64,000 nucleotides of DNA from Galeruca laticollis (taxonomy: Eukaryota; Arthropoda; Insecta; Coleoptera; Chrysomelidae), in NCBI GenBank assembly GCA_963921935.1, contig OY998175.1:293454246-293518245 (forward strand). The letters run 5' to 3'. Below the pieces are notes generated by a model. It was not told the origin of the DNA. It worked only from the letters and a program-made list of their open reading frames with translations, and made no database searches. The position numbers and the translations under genes were made by a program. Positions 30,362 through 43,600 of this stretch are shown one piece after another; position 1 is the stretch's first letter; each line of letters starts with the position of its first letter.

Positions 30362-30646
30362 TCGAATTCCAGTACTGAATCTGATTCTTTGCCATTTGCC
30401 AACGAGAACGCCGGTACTATCCGTACCCGCGCCGGCGGCGGTCGTGCCACTGAATTTTCCTCTCCTAAACCAACACGCCCCACTGGCTTGCCACCCCATC
30501 CGTCCCCCACGCCTAATCGGCAACAACCGAACGTCCGAACACAAAGATCGGAACCGGCTGATGTCCTAAATGATATAGGGAACATGTTAGCGAATCTCAC
30601 CGACGAATTGGATGCGATGTTGGAAGAAGAAAAGAGGCAACAGTAA
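30362..30646 (+). CDS. ckn: Caskin last exon: conserved C-terminal tail and stop
   Basis: The exon opens in phase 0 after GTCTGTTTCAG and codes 94 residues to TAA at 30644-30646. It starts with a Ser/Glu-rich segment (SNSSTESDSLPFANEN), passes through basic and proline-rich sequence (TRPTGLPPHPSPTPNRQQPN) and ends VLNDIGNMLANLTDELDAML then EEEKRQQ. That amphipathic C-terminal helix is the Caskin tail domain shared by vertebrate Caskin1/2 and insect Caskin, which confirms the identity given by the tandem SAM domains 27 kb upstream. The exon is notably GC-rich (CGCGCCGGCGGCGG). Phase and content leave little doubt that it belongs to the same gene. Confidence 0.93.
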   Translation, partial: SNSSTESDSLPFANENAGTIRTRAGGGRATEFSSPKPTRPTGLPPHPSPTPNRQQPNVRTQRSEPADVLNDIGNMLANLTDELDAMLEEEKRQQ

Positions 30647-30960
30647 TTTGTTTGTACTTGGTATAAGACTGAACATCAAATTTACTATTAAATTTGACAT
30701 AAAGGGTATTCTCAGTAACTAGAATCAAACATTTAATAAGAAAATCTTTTAGGGATTGGAAGTACCACAGTGTAGCGTTCTAGAGCCACTGTGCAAGTTA
30801 CTCATTTTAACATTTCAAAGCTGTGAATATATAATTATATATATTCATTTTGAACGAGAAACATTGCCACAAAAAATAGAGATTTATATTTTGTGGACAG
30901 AAGAAACATGAATTATGAAAATATGAATCAAATAAAACAGTTGAGGAGGAGATTATTATT
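30647..30960 (+). other. ckn: Probable ckn 3' UTR with AATAAA signal
   Basis: Non-coding sequence follows the stop. The first canonical AATAAA in a plausible position is at 30932-30937; others lie further on (for example near 31298). The true cleavage site cannot be told from sequence alone. Confidence 0.4.
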
Positions 30961-32989
30961 TGAAAATAAGGAGTTAAAAGCAGGAGATGCAAGAGAGTGA
31001 AGTGGCAGTAGATTATCAATTCGGTATATGGATTTAACAGATAGATGTATAAAAGAAACAAGGATTATGAAAAATTAAGACTAATTGATAAAAATGGAAC
31101 TAAAACTACTGCGGGAGATGAAACTAAATGGACAGGCAATTTATAACACGAGAGTAAATGATTACTCGATATAGCTGAGAGGCCGAAAAGATGAATTATA
31201 TAACCAGTGCACTTACATATAGTTGGTTAAATAGAGTAGCAAAGAAAGCGATAAAAAATAATTAGGTTAGAGGTTATATATGGGAAAAAATGGCAATAAA
31301 ATATACACTTTTGCCAACTATTTTGAATGAAAACATTTTTATATTAAAAGTATGTACGGTTTTCGAAGAATGTGTCATTTTTTTGTTAAATCGTTTGATT
31401 TTGGGTACTAAGAATATATAAAACTACTTAATTTCGAATCAAAATATTTAGCAGCTGAGTTATATTTGTAATAGTTTTTCATTTGATATAGAATTTATAG
31501 ATACAAATAATTATTTTATCTTTGTAAATACTTTTTAGATAGGGATATATATGTATTGTAAATTCTGTAAAACTTCTTGTTTATTTTTATTATTTTCGTT
31601 TCAAAAATATATATTTTTTTAGGGGGTTATCTACTCGTATAAGTTGAAAAATGTGTTATTATATTATCGTTTTAATATAGATACAGGGTGATCCGTAATC
31701 AACGCAAAAATTATGTGTACAGGGTCTGGACAATATTTTCATGTAATTAAGAGATTAATTTTTATGAGCTAAAATAAGCTGCTCCTCTTCCAAAATCATT
31801 TTGCAGTTTACAGTAGTCTTATTGAGTATCATAGGGAACTCTATTATTTTTACTAATAATTATTCCCTGAATTTATTTTTACTTGCAAGCTTTATTTAAA
31901 CTCTTTTTTCCTTCCTCTTTCTGATTCCACCCTTATATATCCAGTCATTCTGATTCTATTCCCAATTTTTATCCCCGTAGCATAAGGAGATTTACAACTT
32001 TGTGTGCTTGTATTACTTATTTACAAATTTATGTGTTATGGTAGACTTTTGTGTCCATTATACAGAAAACCCTTTAAAAAGTTTAGGGCACCAATTTTGA
32101 TGATAGAAAAGATTGGTCAAATTTGTATTCTATCATATGAAAAGTGTATCATATTTAATAATAATCTTTCAGTGCTATCAGTGCCTATACAGTGCCAGAG
32201 CAAGTCATCCGAAAGGTCAATATTTATTTTATTTGTAAAACCTAACCCTCTATGATAAGTATAGTATATAGGATATATTTAATTAATGAAGATTATTTGA
32301 CCCACTTTTCATTTTGATAAAATGAAATTTGAACATCCTTCATTTATAAATTGGCCCCGAATTAAAAAATGTGTCATCTTTTGTCTTACTACGTGTCTAA
32401 TAATCTACAGTCAAATTGAATTTTAATGTTACTTAGAAGTCAGATACCTACCTGCAGTGATATTTTGTGTCATATTGATTTCTACTGACAGTACGATGAG
32501 ACCACTTCTAATCATACGGTTATTCTGACACTATCATTTTTGGGATACTACACATTCTAAAACTAATTTAATAAGAAATGGTTCTCCATTGAGATTTATA
32601 TGAAATTCAAATATGTTGTGGATGTTGACCTCCTCAAAAAAAATAAAATGTACAGATTTGCTGTACGGTTTGCAAAATGTCATTATTATTATTTATTTGT
32701 TAGACTTTCCTTTAGTGCCTTTAAAATGAAAATGCTAGCCTTCCTTTTATATCTTATTTGTAAACAATGATAACAGATTCTTTTCTTTTACATTTCCATA
32801 CAACAACGACAAAAGACCACACTCATCATAAAAAACAATATATCATATCATATATCGAGAAACGGAAACTATTGTTGGTTATACTGAAGCGTATAAATAA
32901 AAATTCGGGGATAATAAAAAAAAGTAACCAAATTTTTATTTTTTTATTTGTTTAAAAAATATGAAATTACAATGTTTAATGTCTTGTGT
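30961..32989. other. AT-rich intergenic sequence
   Basis: No gene recognised. ATACAGGGTGATCCGTAATC at 31680 resembles a mariner-type terminus but has no visible partner. Confidence 0.4.
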
Positions 32990-33425
32990 TGCCTCCCCTT
33001 GCCGTAATTACAGCCTTCACATCTCTCGGCATCCTTAAAATTAGATTTTGAATTTCAACTTGATCAATCTGCCCCATATTTCAGTGAGCCTTAATGACAG
33101 GTCATTTAGGTTCTCAGGTGGAGGCATTAATGCTCGTAACACTTCGACCCATGTTGTCCCATAAGTGCTCTATGGGGTTAAGGTCAGGACTTCTAGGTGG
33201 CCACGGCAAAGTTGAAATTTCGACTTCCTGGAGGTAATTTTCTACAATTTTGCATTGGGCATATTGCTATCCAGGGCATCGGTAAACTCTCCTACGTCGG
33301 TCATCACTAAAACGACAAAATCTGGACTCATCACTAAACAATACATTGCCCCATTCAAGATAGCTCCAGGGCTGGTGTTCTTGGGCAAACTGTAGTCGCA
33401 GCCTTCAATGGTTTGTAGTTTGGAG
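32990..33425 (-). pseudogene. Tc1-like transposase relic (C-terminal half)
   Basis: Minus strand. With shifts it reads CLVMSPDFVVL (usual FSDES.F region, near 33340), an internal gap, then VEISTLPWPPRSP-like sequence with LTP near 33220-33180, YGTTWVEVLRALMPPPENL near 33160-33120 and LRLTEIWGRLIKL near 33080. The final G-C-R-E-M region corresponds to the usual end of Tc1 transposases. Stops and deletions make it inactive. It directly abuts the RT relic beginning at 33426, so one element was inserted into or deleted against the other. Confidence 0.6.
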
Positions 33426-35300
33426 TATTCAGGTGTTTGATATTTTGTCCACCCATGATATTTTGAGGATTCTTTTATATGTCCACAACTCGAATGCCGC
33501 CAGTTTCTTTGTTGTTGCCTCCGTTAAAGTCCAAGACTCTACTCCTTATAACAAGATGCATCGGAGCAGTCTGAGTTTTAGTTTTAAATTCAAATTATGT
33601 GTATTGAATAATTTGGAGATTTGATTGAAAGCTGTTCTTACTTTTTGAATTCTTGGGAATGGTCCCATTATTCATTTAGTACTGTGCCAAGATATGTGTA
33701 TGTTGACACTCGTTCTACCGCTTTCTCATTGATGGTAAACTGTATTTCTCCAATTCTTTTTTTACTAAATACCATAACTTTTGTTTTACTGGTGTTGACT
33801 TCTAGACCATATTTTTTACTTATGTCAACTATGCTGTCCAATAAAAGCTGCAGTCCCTGTGCAGTGTCTGCAAATATGACGGTGTCATCGGCATATCTAA
33901 AATTTATTCGTTCGCCATTTTGATAGTACTCCTGCTTCCGTGTATTCTAGGGCTTCTTGGAAAATTGCCTCTGAGTACATGTTGAATATGAGAGGTGACA
34001 ATATACATCCCTCGCATACTCCTCTTAAGATTTGCACATCCTCTGTTTCGGCATGGTTAATTCTAACGGAAGCTGATTGATTCCAATATAAGTTCTTAAT
34101 TACGCATAGGTATTTGCCGTCAAGTCCACTATCTTGCAGAACTTCCGGCATTTTATTGTGTTGAACTTCATCAAACGCCTTTTGATAATCAATGAAACAA
34201 GCATACACCTCACAATTCATATCCCTGCAACACTGGAAAAGCACCTGTACACTGAAAAGGGCCTCTCTTGTTCCAAGTCCCTTCATAAAACCAAACTGTG
34301 TTGGCGATATCTGTTCCACACAGAGTTTGTACAGTCTCCAATATATGATTTTTTAAAATAATTTTAATAAGTGATTCATAAGGCTTATTGTTCTGTAGTC
34401 ACTGCACTTTTCGGCCACCCGCTTCTTTGGGAGAACCATAAACTTCGATCTCAACCATTCTTTGGGTATTTTCCAACTGTTGTATGTTTCATTGAATATG
34501 ATAGTTAGTTCTTTTTTGAAATCCTCATCAATAAGTTTGATAATCTCTGACTGCACCTCATCTGGACCAGCCGCTTTTCCATCCTTGCTGCCTCAACTTC
34601 ATCTTAAAGGAAGTTCGGTCCTGTTATGTCGTTTGTTATTTGTTGTTCTGTGTCTGAAAACAATTCTTTCACGTAATCTTTCCATGTTGATTTTATTTGT
34701 ACGATGTCGACAATTATTTCTTCTTGTTCATTTTCCTATTGATTTCTTCTTGAATTTTCCTGTTATTTCTTTGATATTCTTATATACACCAAACGTGTAG
34801 TGCTTTAATTGTGCTATTTCAGTCTCTATTCACTTGTCTTTGAGTTCTTGTTCTTTTGCTTTTCTGATTTTTTCTCCTACTCTGGTTGTTGATGGATCTA
34901 TATATGTTCATGTCATTATTTTTTCTTGGTCTTTCTTCCATTAGTTTCAGATTCTCTTCAGTTATCCAGGGTTTACTCTTGTTTATATTTGCTATTAGTA
35001 TCTCTTTCTTTATTATTTTTGTGACTTTGACTGTTTTATCTATTTTTTCTTCGACTTTTGAGCTGTTTTTTACATCTAGTAAGGCTTTACTTATTAGGTT
35101 CATGGCCTCTGGTTCAGTGATCTTTCTTCTATCATAAGTGGTTGTGCTTTGTTTTACTTTCAGTTTGTTCCATTGTACCCTAAATTCTGCTACCAATAAA
35201 TTGTGATCAGAGTCCATGTCAGCTCCCGGATAAATTTTGGTCATTTTACAGCTGTTTCTATATCTTTGATTAACCATTATGTAGTGGATTTGGTTTCGTA
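33426..35300 (-). pseudogene. RTE-like endonuclease/reverse transcriptase relic
   Basis: Reading leftward from 35277: the end of an endonuclease (GADMDSDHNLLVAEFRVQWN), a linker (NKSKPWITEENLKLMEERPR), then RT blocks: NETYNSWKIPKEWLRSKFMV with YRTISLMNHLLKL (34556-34360), SPTQFGFMKGLGTREALFSV, CFIDYQKAFDEVQHNKM and LRGVCEGCILSPLIFNMYSE (34319-33897). After a shift near 33899 comes the active-site block RYADDTVIFAD, and then SKTKVMVFSKK and TYLGT. It ends at YKRILKIS near 33450, next to Tc1 sequence. Four or more frame breaks and stops. The YADD box is kept, but the copy cannot make a full protein. Confidence 0.8.
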
Positions 35301-35339
35301 TGAATGTACCATACCTGGGCTTTCTAGGTATATACTTTG

Positions 35340-35570
35340 CGCAGACGCATTTCGAAAAATGTGTTCATTATAACCAAATCCTTTTCTCCCTCAGAAGTAC
35401 AGAGTTTTTCTCCACACGCATGTGGGGTGTAGCATACACAATATTTTTAATATAACCCCATTTAAAGAAATCCATCTTGGTCAATTCTGGTGACTGAGCT
35501 GGCCAATTATAAGGACCACTGCTATCTATCCATTTATTTATAAATTTTTTGTACATTTTCTATCAGATAG
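35340..35570 (-). pseudogene. mariner-type transposase C-terminal fragment
   Basis: Minus strand: INKWIDSSGPYNWPAQSPEL then TKMDFFKWGYIKNIVYATPH (35556-35380). The NWPAQSPELT.MDFF..GYIK block is the third catalytic Asp region of mariner-superfamily transposases (usually WPARSPDLTPLDFFLWG). Only this part is present. It resembles the element at 36535-38978 but is a separate copy. Confidence 0.7.
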
Positions 35571-35744
35571 TAAGTGGTAGGTGTTCGAGAAGGATCCAGA
35601 AGTCTTACTTTAAAAAATTCAATTTTTTTTCTATTCAGGTGTCCACAATCCCTCCTCAAACTTTAAATCTTCATCGATGTGGCGATCAACAGTACGGAAT
35701 AAATGTTTGTTTGCTGTATCGTAATAATTGAAATGATATCTATA

Positions 35745-36040
35745 TCTTCTTCTTGTAGTATCTATCCAATTCGGATGCTGGTGACTAGCATGGCTATTCT
35801 TACTTTATTAGCACGGAACAGTTCAGTGGTGGTTAAGACAAACCATTGTCTGACATTTTGAAGGCAAGATTTTCTTCTTCGTCCCAGTCCTCTATGGCTG
35901 TATATTTTGCCCTGAAGAAAGAGCTGAAGCAGGACATATTGATTTTCGTTTTGTGTTATATGGCCCAAGTATTCTAGTTTCCTTTGTTTAACTTTATTGT
36001 TAACCATGCACTTTATTGTTGAAAGTAGATTTATCAAATG
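35745..36040 (-). pseudogene. Non-LTR reverse transcriptase C-terminal fragment
   Basis: An open minus-strand frame (36037-35762) reads KQRKLEYLGHITQNENQYVL, LQLFLQGKIY and GLGRRRKSCLQNVRQWF. The YLGH...GRR..S.L.N...W arrangement is the usual C-terminal tail of RTE-type insect endonuclease-reverse transcriptases. The rest of the protein is absent. This is a 5'-truncated copy, distinct from 33426-35300. Confidence 0.65.
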
Positions 36041-36534
36041 TGGGTGTAGTTGAATATGATACAGCGGTTTTTCTTAAGTATTCTACACACACTCATTTAA
36101 CTAATACCTAGTTAATTTGAAATTTTTCTAGTACTGGTATTTGGGTTTTCTATAAATGACAGCAGTACATCAAATTCGTTGGTGTTGTCACCAGTAACTG
36201 GTTTAGTTTATGTACCTTTTCGTATGCAACGTTACTAGTATCGGAGAATTAATTGTGCAGTGTTCAAAAACTTCCTATTTTGAGCCTAAGCTCTAGATGC
36301 TGGGAGACAATTTTATAAACATTCCCCAATGTAAAGTAGTATCATGTCGACTCTTTTGTTTAACAGGTACTGCTTCATTTTTAATAGCAATTCAATTTAA
36401 AACTAATACAGGATTGTTCAGATAACAGATAACTGTCATAAAATGACATAACTAGATTACATATGCATTTTTTTGTTTTAAAATCGATTCACCATAAAAT
36501 GTAAATTGCATGAAAACTATAGCACCTAGATATA

Positions 36535-38978
36535 CAGGGTGCGCCATTAGTGTGACAAAGATCGATATATCCATTATTATAGAAGATATGGAATAAAGTT
36601 ATATACGAAAATTCACATGCTTCACATTTCAAAATTATTTTCATTTGTACTGGGTGTTCCCAATCACCAGGGTGAAACAAACATACTTTTTTTTTAAATG
36701 ACACACCCTATATATTATTTCTGATTCAGATTGGGCTCACTGCCCCATACTTACAAAGTAGGGTTTCATATAAGTATATATAGGGTATTTCACGAGTTAT
36801 GCACAATTGAACGTAAAAATCATTGTATCAAACAAAACAATTTGACATCAATATTTTGCTGCCATAACATTTTGATATTGGTCTAGTTTCATGACACAGT
36901 ACCATTTTTTTGGATATTACAACATTTGAATACAGGGCGAGCCAAGAGTCGAACACATGATTTTCTCGATTTTTTCAAATGAATCACCCTGTATTTCATT
37001 CCAAAAAGTGAGAATACACCCTATAAACTTTCATTTTTATCAGACATTCCCTATACCAAAAATCATTAATTTCTGAGATATTGTCAATTTAATAACAAAG
37101 AGTTGAAAAAATAATTTATTGGAAGAAGTAGGATATAAAAAAATGACAGTATGACAAATGCTTTTACAAAAATAATAAAACATCAATCAAAGTGAAATGT
37201 GAATTGATCCTATACTAAATGTTTGAAATGACCACCCAAAATGTCAATACAACATTGCAGTCCATCTTCAAAAGATCGCCTAATTTTTCTGAACATTTCT
37301 CCATTAATACTCTGAAATACTTCTCGAATTCTTTCCTTCATATCGTTCTGTGTAGTTGGCGGTATTTGGTAAACACGGTTTTTTACATAACACCACATGA
37401 AAAAGTCAATTTTAGTTTAGTTTAATTTAGTCTGGTGATCGAGGTGGCCATGCAATGGGTTCTCCTCTTCCTACCCATCTGGCAGGAGAATGGGTATTCA
37501 GATGATTGTGAATTGAAGCAGTGTGATGTGCTGGATCTCCATCGTGTAAAATCCACATTATTTGCCGAACGTTGAGTGGAACATTTTCCAACAGTAATGG
37601 TAAATGATTTTATAGAAAGTCTAAATAAACTAGACCATTCACTCTTCCATCGACAAAATGTGGTCCAATTACGTAGTCTCCAATTATACCACCTCAAACA
37701 TTCAGAAACCCCCTAGTTTGACTTTGAGTTGATGTAAGATAGGGATTATTTGTGGAATAGTAATAGAAATTATGTCTATTCATAGTACCATTCTTATGAA
37801 ACGTTGCTTCATCTCTAAAAAGGACAAAATTATAGGAATCGATCTGATTATGTATTTGTTGTTGAGCCCACTCGCAAAAAGGAACTCTTCCCGAAAATCA
37901 TCGTCGAGTAACTCTGTAACTGAATGTGGTATGGATGCTTCTTATTTTTATGCAGTATTCTTCGGACGGACGTTACACTTATATCCCGTTGGTGCGAAAT
38001 TTCACGAGTACTATCATGAGGATTGTCCGCAACTACCAGCATACAATTAAAATCATTTTCCTCAGTAACTGCAGTTTTTGTCCTGTCATGTTTTTCATGA
38101 AGTACTGAACCTGTACGATTGAAACGATCCATCAACCTTTCCAATGTTCTTTTTGTAGGTTGTCTTCGTGCAGGATATTGCTTTTGGTAAATTCTTATCG
38201 ATATTAAACAATTCCTACTACATTCTCCCAATACCCAAACCATTTCTGTTAATTCTTCAACAGGAAAGTTAATTTCAAATAGTAGTAAATGAGTCTTCAC
38301 AAAATTTCAAAAGTTTGTTGAATGACATTGTACTAATCAATACTTGTCATTAATCCATGGCTAACTTGTTACAATTAAATGATTTTTAAAAACCATTTTG
38401 TCGTTAAATTGACAATATTTCAGAAATTAATGATTTTAGGTATAGGGATTGCCAAATAAAAAAGAAAGTTTATACGATGTATTTTCACTTTTTGAAATGA
38501 AATACAGGGTGATTCATTTGAAAAAATAGAGAAAATCATGTGTTCGACTATTGGCTCAGATGTTGTAATATCCAAAATATGGTACTGTGTCATGAATCTA
38601 GACCAATATCAAAATGTTATGGCTGCAAAATATTGATGTCAAATTGTTTCGTTTGAACTATACAAGGCGTTGAACTCACAATGAGCTTTACGTTCAATTG
38701 GGCATAACTTCTGAAATACCCTGTATACTTATATGAAACCCTACTTTGTAAGTATGGGGGAAGTAAGCCCAATCTGAATCTGAAATACTATATATAGGGT
38801 GTCTCATTTAAAAAAAGGTACGTTTGTTTCACCCTGGTGATAGGGAACATCCAGTACAAATGAAAATAATTTTGAAATGTGAAGTTTACAGATGTCTACA
38901 ATTTTCGTATATAACTTTATTCCATATCTTCTATAATAACCGATATATCGAACTTTGTCACACTAATGGCGCACCCTG
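36535..38978 (-). mobile_element. mariner-superfamily element with very long (~570 bp) TIRs
   Basis: The element is bounded by CAGGGTGCGCCATTAGTGTG at 36535 and its inverse ending at 38978, with TA on both sides (36533-36534 and 38979-38980), the target of this superfamily. The inverted repeats run on for about 570 bp (36535-~37100 against ~38400-38978), sharing for example GAAGATATGGAATAAAGTTA, TACTTACAAAGTAGGGTTTC and ATTGTCAATTTAA. Small indels and substitutions separate the arms. The space between holds a decayed transposase on the minus strand. Confidence 0.85.
37210..38328 (-). pseudogene. mariner-type transposase, multiply disrupted
   Basis: Starting at ATG 38328 (MSFNKLLKF) and shifting frame, the minus strand gives the helix-turn-helix region YQKQYPARRQPTKRTLERLM with DRFNRTGSV (about 38200-38110), and TREISHQRDISVTSVRRILH (about 38000-37930). 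Next come FRDEATFHKNG-like sequence with the first catalytic Asp (about 37810), GIIGDYVIGPHFVDG (about 37690-37640), HDGDPAHHTASIHNHL with the second Asp (about 37530), and WVGRGEPIAWPPRSPD (about 37460). The C-terminus SINGEMFRKIRRSFEDGLQC ends near 37210. In-frame stops, including one just after PPRSPD, make it non-functional. All catalytic positions except the last can be seen. Confidence 0.8.
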
Positions 38979-38989
38979 TACATACCCTT

Positions 38990-40410
38990 ATATCGTTCAA
39001 AAGATGATATTTTTTTGATGAAATATGAAAATACAGGGTAGGGTGCTTTGTTTAAAATTAGCCCTATATTACATATTGAATGATCTAATAATGAACCTGA
39101 ACACTCTGTAAAGAGATGTTTAGTAATCACTGTTAAGAAAGTATACTTTATTTTTTTTAGGGACATTTATAATATGCAATAAAATATAGGTTGTCCCTTA
39201 AGAAAAAAATATAACTTAATACTCCACAAATTTTTGGGACATACTGTATATTTCAAAATGTAGCCTTTATCAATAATAATGAAGTGACAAACATTTTAAA
39301 ACTTTTACCGTTTCACTATAAACCTCCAACCCGTTTGGTAGTGATTAGATATTGCTTCTTGGTCACTGATTGACATCCAAATGTGGTTATAAAACCTGAT
39401 CTAAACATTTAGTAATGATAAAAAAATAGGAAAAGTGTTGTTTTGTAGTGACTGTAGATAACAATGTGACACAAAATGCACCTACTAATTACACTGTGAA
39501 TTACTGAATATTCCCATTATTAATTTTTTGGGATTCATATACAACTAAATAGTATACAAAAAATAATTAGGAAAGTTTTTTCAGTAATTTTCCCATTATA
39601 AAATTGATATGAGTTGCTTATTCAATTCTTAGTATAAGGTATATAAATAACTTTCATAGATATTTTTTGTATCTTCAAAAGTAACATTTTTATTCACATT
39701 TAGAGTAATAGTTTTACACAAAAGAAAATTTTGACACGCCTATTACTCTATTCGAGATATACTCAAAATAGACATATTTTTCTTAGTACACTACAAAAAG
39801 TTTGAAAATTTAATAATGCTATTTAAAAGAATCTAATTACAGAAATTATATAGAATTGAATACACTGTACATTATCTTAAGTTATATTTGTTTAGAAACA
39901 ATGTAAAACGTCCTTGTGTTTTATGGAACACCCTTGTATTTTCACAATAAAATTTGCTTTTCTTTAATTGAATTTAATTCAATTCAGATGTGTCATAGAA
40001 TTTTATTATAAGCAATGATATAGTTGAAACAAATTTTGGTGTTGAAAATGGACATAAATTGAATGTAAATAAAAAAATAGGTCTTGTACTAAAATTGTAG
40101 GAAGATATAAAATCAATAAAAGAATTAGAAATTAGATACTTTTTGTACAGTCTTTTTAGTATACGAAATCTAGATCGTTTTGCAGCTAGAGCTAGGCTGC
40201 TTTCCAACAATATGTCACATATAGACATTGTGCTATACATATTCTCAGTCCTCCCCAGATATCACTTGGTATTAAAGAAGAACCAATAAATGAAATTAAT
40301 CGATTAGCAGCAAGGTGGACACTAGACTTTAAATCATCAGATCTGAATGGGGTCAAACACCACTTGAACCTTTATTGTTAGCTTTTAATTACCGATGTTG
40401 TTCCGAAAGG
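38990..40410. other. AT-rich sequence, nothing firmly recognised
   Basis: Short mariner-like end motifs (AATACAGGGTAGGGTGC near 39030) appear without partners. The segment at 39980-40390 is slightly less AT-rich but shows no family motif. Confidence 0.4.
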
Positions 40411-40415
40411 GTAAT

Positions 40416-40492
40416 ATATAAAAAGCAATGGAGCCCAGAGCATCATATAAAAAGCAATGGAGCCCAGGGCAACATATAAAAAGCAATGGAGC
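40416..40492 (+). repeat. Short tandem repeat, 29 bp x ~2.7
   Basis: ATATAAAAAGCAATGGAGCC begins at 40416, 40445 and 40474, with spacers differing by one or two bases (CAGAGCATC, CAGGGCAAC). No function is apparent. Confidence 0.85.
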
Positions 40493-40602
40493 TGAGACAA
40501 ACTATGTTGTAGACATGTAGAGCAATATTCTTTTCTTTGCTTGTTATATGGAGAAACAAATCAGGAATTTGAACGAGATAAAAATTGGTCCAATAAATAA
40601 TA

Positions 40603-43600
40603 GTCCTTGGGCCCGACCTAAAAAAAATTATTTTGACCCACTGTTGAAACTTCGTGTATTTATTATTTGGGTGGAGTCGGACAAATTTTGAGCTTAGAAA
40701 ACTATGGTAGTGGGGCGTTTGTTTGTCTCTCAGGCTATCAAAAATGTTTAACCACAATGGTAATTTTAATTTTAATCGACAGTTCTTAATATATAAAAGT
40801 GAAAAAATATTGTCGGACAAAAATTTTGGATTGTTTGACGCGGCGGACACGCGAAGAATGCTAAAGTTAGGAAAGAAAAAAATTTAAAAACTCACGCCTG
40901 ATTTTTACAGAATCCATCATAAAACTTTTTTAAAATAATGTGGGAACCTTGTCAAACGATTTTCAGAGGGCATTCCACAGTTGGACATATAAAAGTTAAG
41001 GGTTTCCTGCAACCCTTACATTTACAACCTTTTTTCCGACAAAAGTGTTGTAAAGTCGGACCAAAAAATTTTATTTTTATTGTTAATCATCATTCTAAAA
41101 CTATAAAGGTGAGTTAATGTTTATTATTGTATATACATATATCATGAAGATACCTGTAATAGTATTTTTTGTATTAATATATTATTAAATGATTATTATT
41201 ATAGTATCATTAGTAAAAATATTGTATTAATTAATAATAACATTATAATTAGCATTATAGTACATCATCATTTTCATTCGATCACTCGAAGTCACTGCCT
41301 TGTAACTTCCTATTGTCTTAATCTTCACTTTCATTGGAAGATGCATTTGACTCCCACTCATCCTCATCATTGACAGTGGATCATGAGAATAAAATATTTA
41401 ATTAAAAAAAAGTAGCAAAAACTTTTAAAAGCTAACAAACTCAATAAAACGGAAGTAATTGTTTCAATTTTTGTATCAAAATAGCCTATTTTTAATTAAT
41501 CAATTGCAAAATAGCTTATTAATCAAAAATTGCGAAATATTCAAAAAATTTCGGCAATATAAAATTTTAAAATGTAGAAAAAGCTGACTTTTAAATTAAA
41601 GAAGAACCAACTTAATATATTTAATTTGACAATGCAGAAAAGTTTTGCAACGAAGTACTTAACATTTTTAAGTTGGTAACAATTATTTTCAAATATATAT
41701 TACCTGAATTAGCAGCTATCTCCTTGAATGTGGGATATTGTTCATCATCAAACGAAAAGAATTGATTTCCATCGATGTTGATCTTCTCAGGTGAGCATTG
41801 CACCAAACATTACTGATGTAAATTGTTCTTTTAACCTGTTGCAACAGTTACCTTTTGGTTGGTGGAAGATCCGAAGCAAGAAATCCTGAGATATTTTTTC
41901 GTTTCATTAACATTTTTATATTTTATTTTCAAATATTTCTTTGTCGATATCCTTTTTGGTTTTCAAGCAGTATTTACGGCACACACATTCCTCGATAGTT
42001 TTAAATATTTCATTGGATGTATCTAAGTATTTAGGCTCTACTTATAATACTTGTACAAAAGCCTCCTGATATGAAGCGTTTCGTTAAAATTGCGAATAGT
42101 CATTTTTTTATATAAAGCTGGATTGTAGTCGTTATCCGTAAATATGTCACCCATGGTTAATACCATTACCATTTTGTCACCTAATTATAAGTTTTATTCA
42201 TGTTCAAATAATCGGTTTTTTACCTAAACTCATGTTTATGATGATTTGTACATCAGCTTTTAAAAATTTCATGTTTGCAAGGACAATTACAGGTATGTCC
42301 GAGTCTGTGCAATAGATTTTAATGATGTAGTTTGTAGGATACATAAACTTGGTATCTGCTTCTTCGTGAAAGCAAGATAAGTTATAATATTATATTGTTT
42401 TTTTATGTGATTTTCATATACTTGGTAAATGTAACATTTATTTCCATAATATAACATGACTGTTTAATCTTGACACAAAAGTACGAATTTATCATCAGCC
42501 CATTGATTAAAAATTGTATAAAACATTCTTTGAAGTGTTTACTTCTTAAAAGTTTCCCAAAATCAGAGGAACGTTTATTGTTTTTTTTGGACACTATGCA
42601 TGGTATCATCCTTTCCACTCTGACGGCGTTCAAAATATTTTATTCTTGGTACATTGAATTTGTCAAATATAATATGAACTACTGTTTTTATCTATTACTA
42701 ATAGCTTAAAAATATACATTGAAATTTTCCCTTAAGAGTCAGGTACATTCTTCAATGTATGAAGTAAATAGAATCCATTGTACATATGGATATCAGCTTT
42801 CTGAGGTTTGTAATTATCTACCTGGCAAAGAAGAGTTTATTGTTAATAATTGATTTTATGAAAAATTAATGTTGATTTGAATTTTTTATCACTTAATGAC
42901 TTATTTTCTGATATGTCTTCAGCTTCTCAAGAATCACCGATTTTTGTGTCTTGCAAATAGATCCATCAGTGTGTCATAAAGAAAACGGAATAGGAGTAAA
43001 CGGATATTTCAATGCTTCTTCCAAATCAATGTGGCTTTGGATCGATGCATATAATAATTTTCCAAAAATACCTTTTTGAATGGAAACTTCTTTGATTTTG
43101 CCATTCATTTTAACTTTTTTAGTACATTTAAAAGCAAAATTAATCACTTTATTTTTGAAAATAGGTTTGTTAAACCTTTCTGAATCTGCTACAGAAACAG
43201 CAATAAATTTTATTCGTTGCTGTTCTCCTGTAGATTGAATACATGATAAAAATGTATATATATCTTCAGATACTGATTGCCCTCACGATATATTATATAA
43301 ATGCTCTTCAGATAAATTGCTTGATAAAGGATTCATAGATAGCTGTATTATATCAAAAAATGCTTCAAAATTTTTATTGTTTTGCAAGACAAGATTTTCT
43401 CAAATCTTTGGTTACATCATCTTTTGAATACCTACAAATTGCAGAAGTCCATCAATTTTGAAATCATGCGAGTGAATGGGTAATAGCCCTTTTTTGCCGA
43501 GCACCCATAGAATTTGTTATATTAATTATTCACGCAGATCCAGAAGTAGCAGGTGCATTGATAGTCTGCTTTATTCACGCTGATTCAGAAGTAGCGGGTG

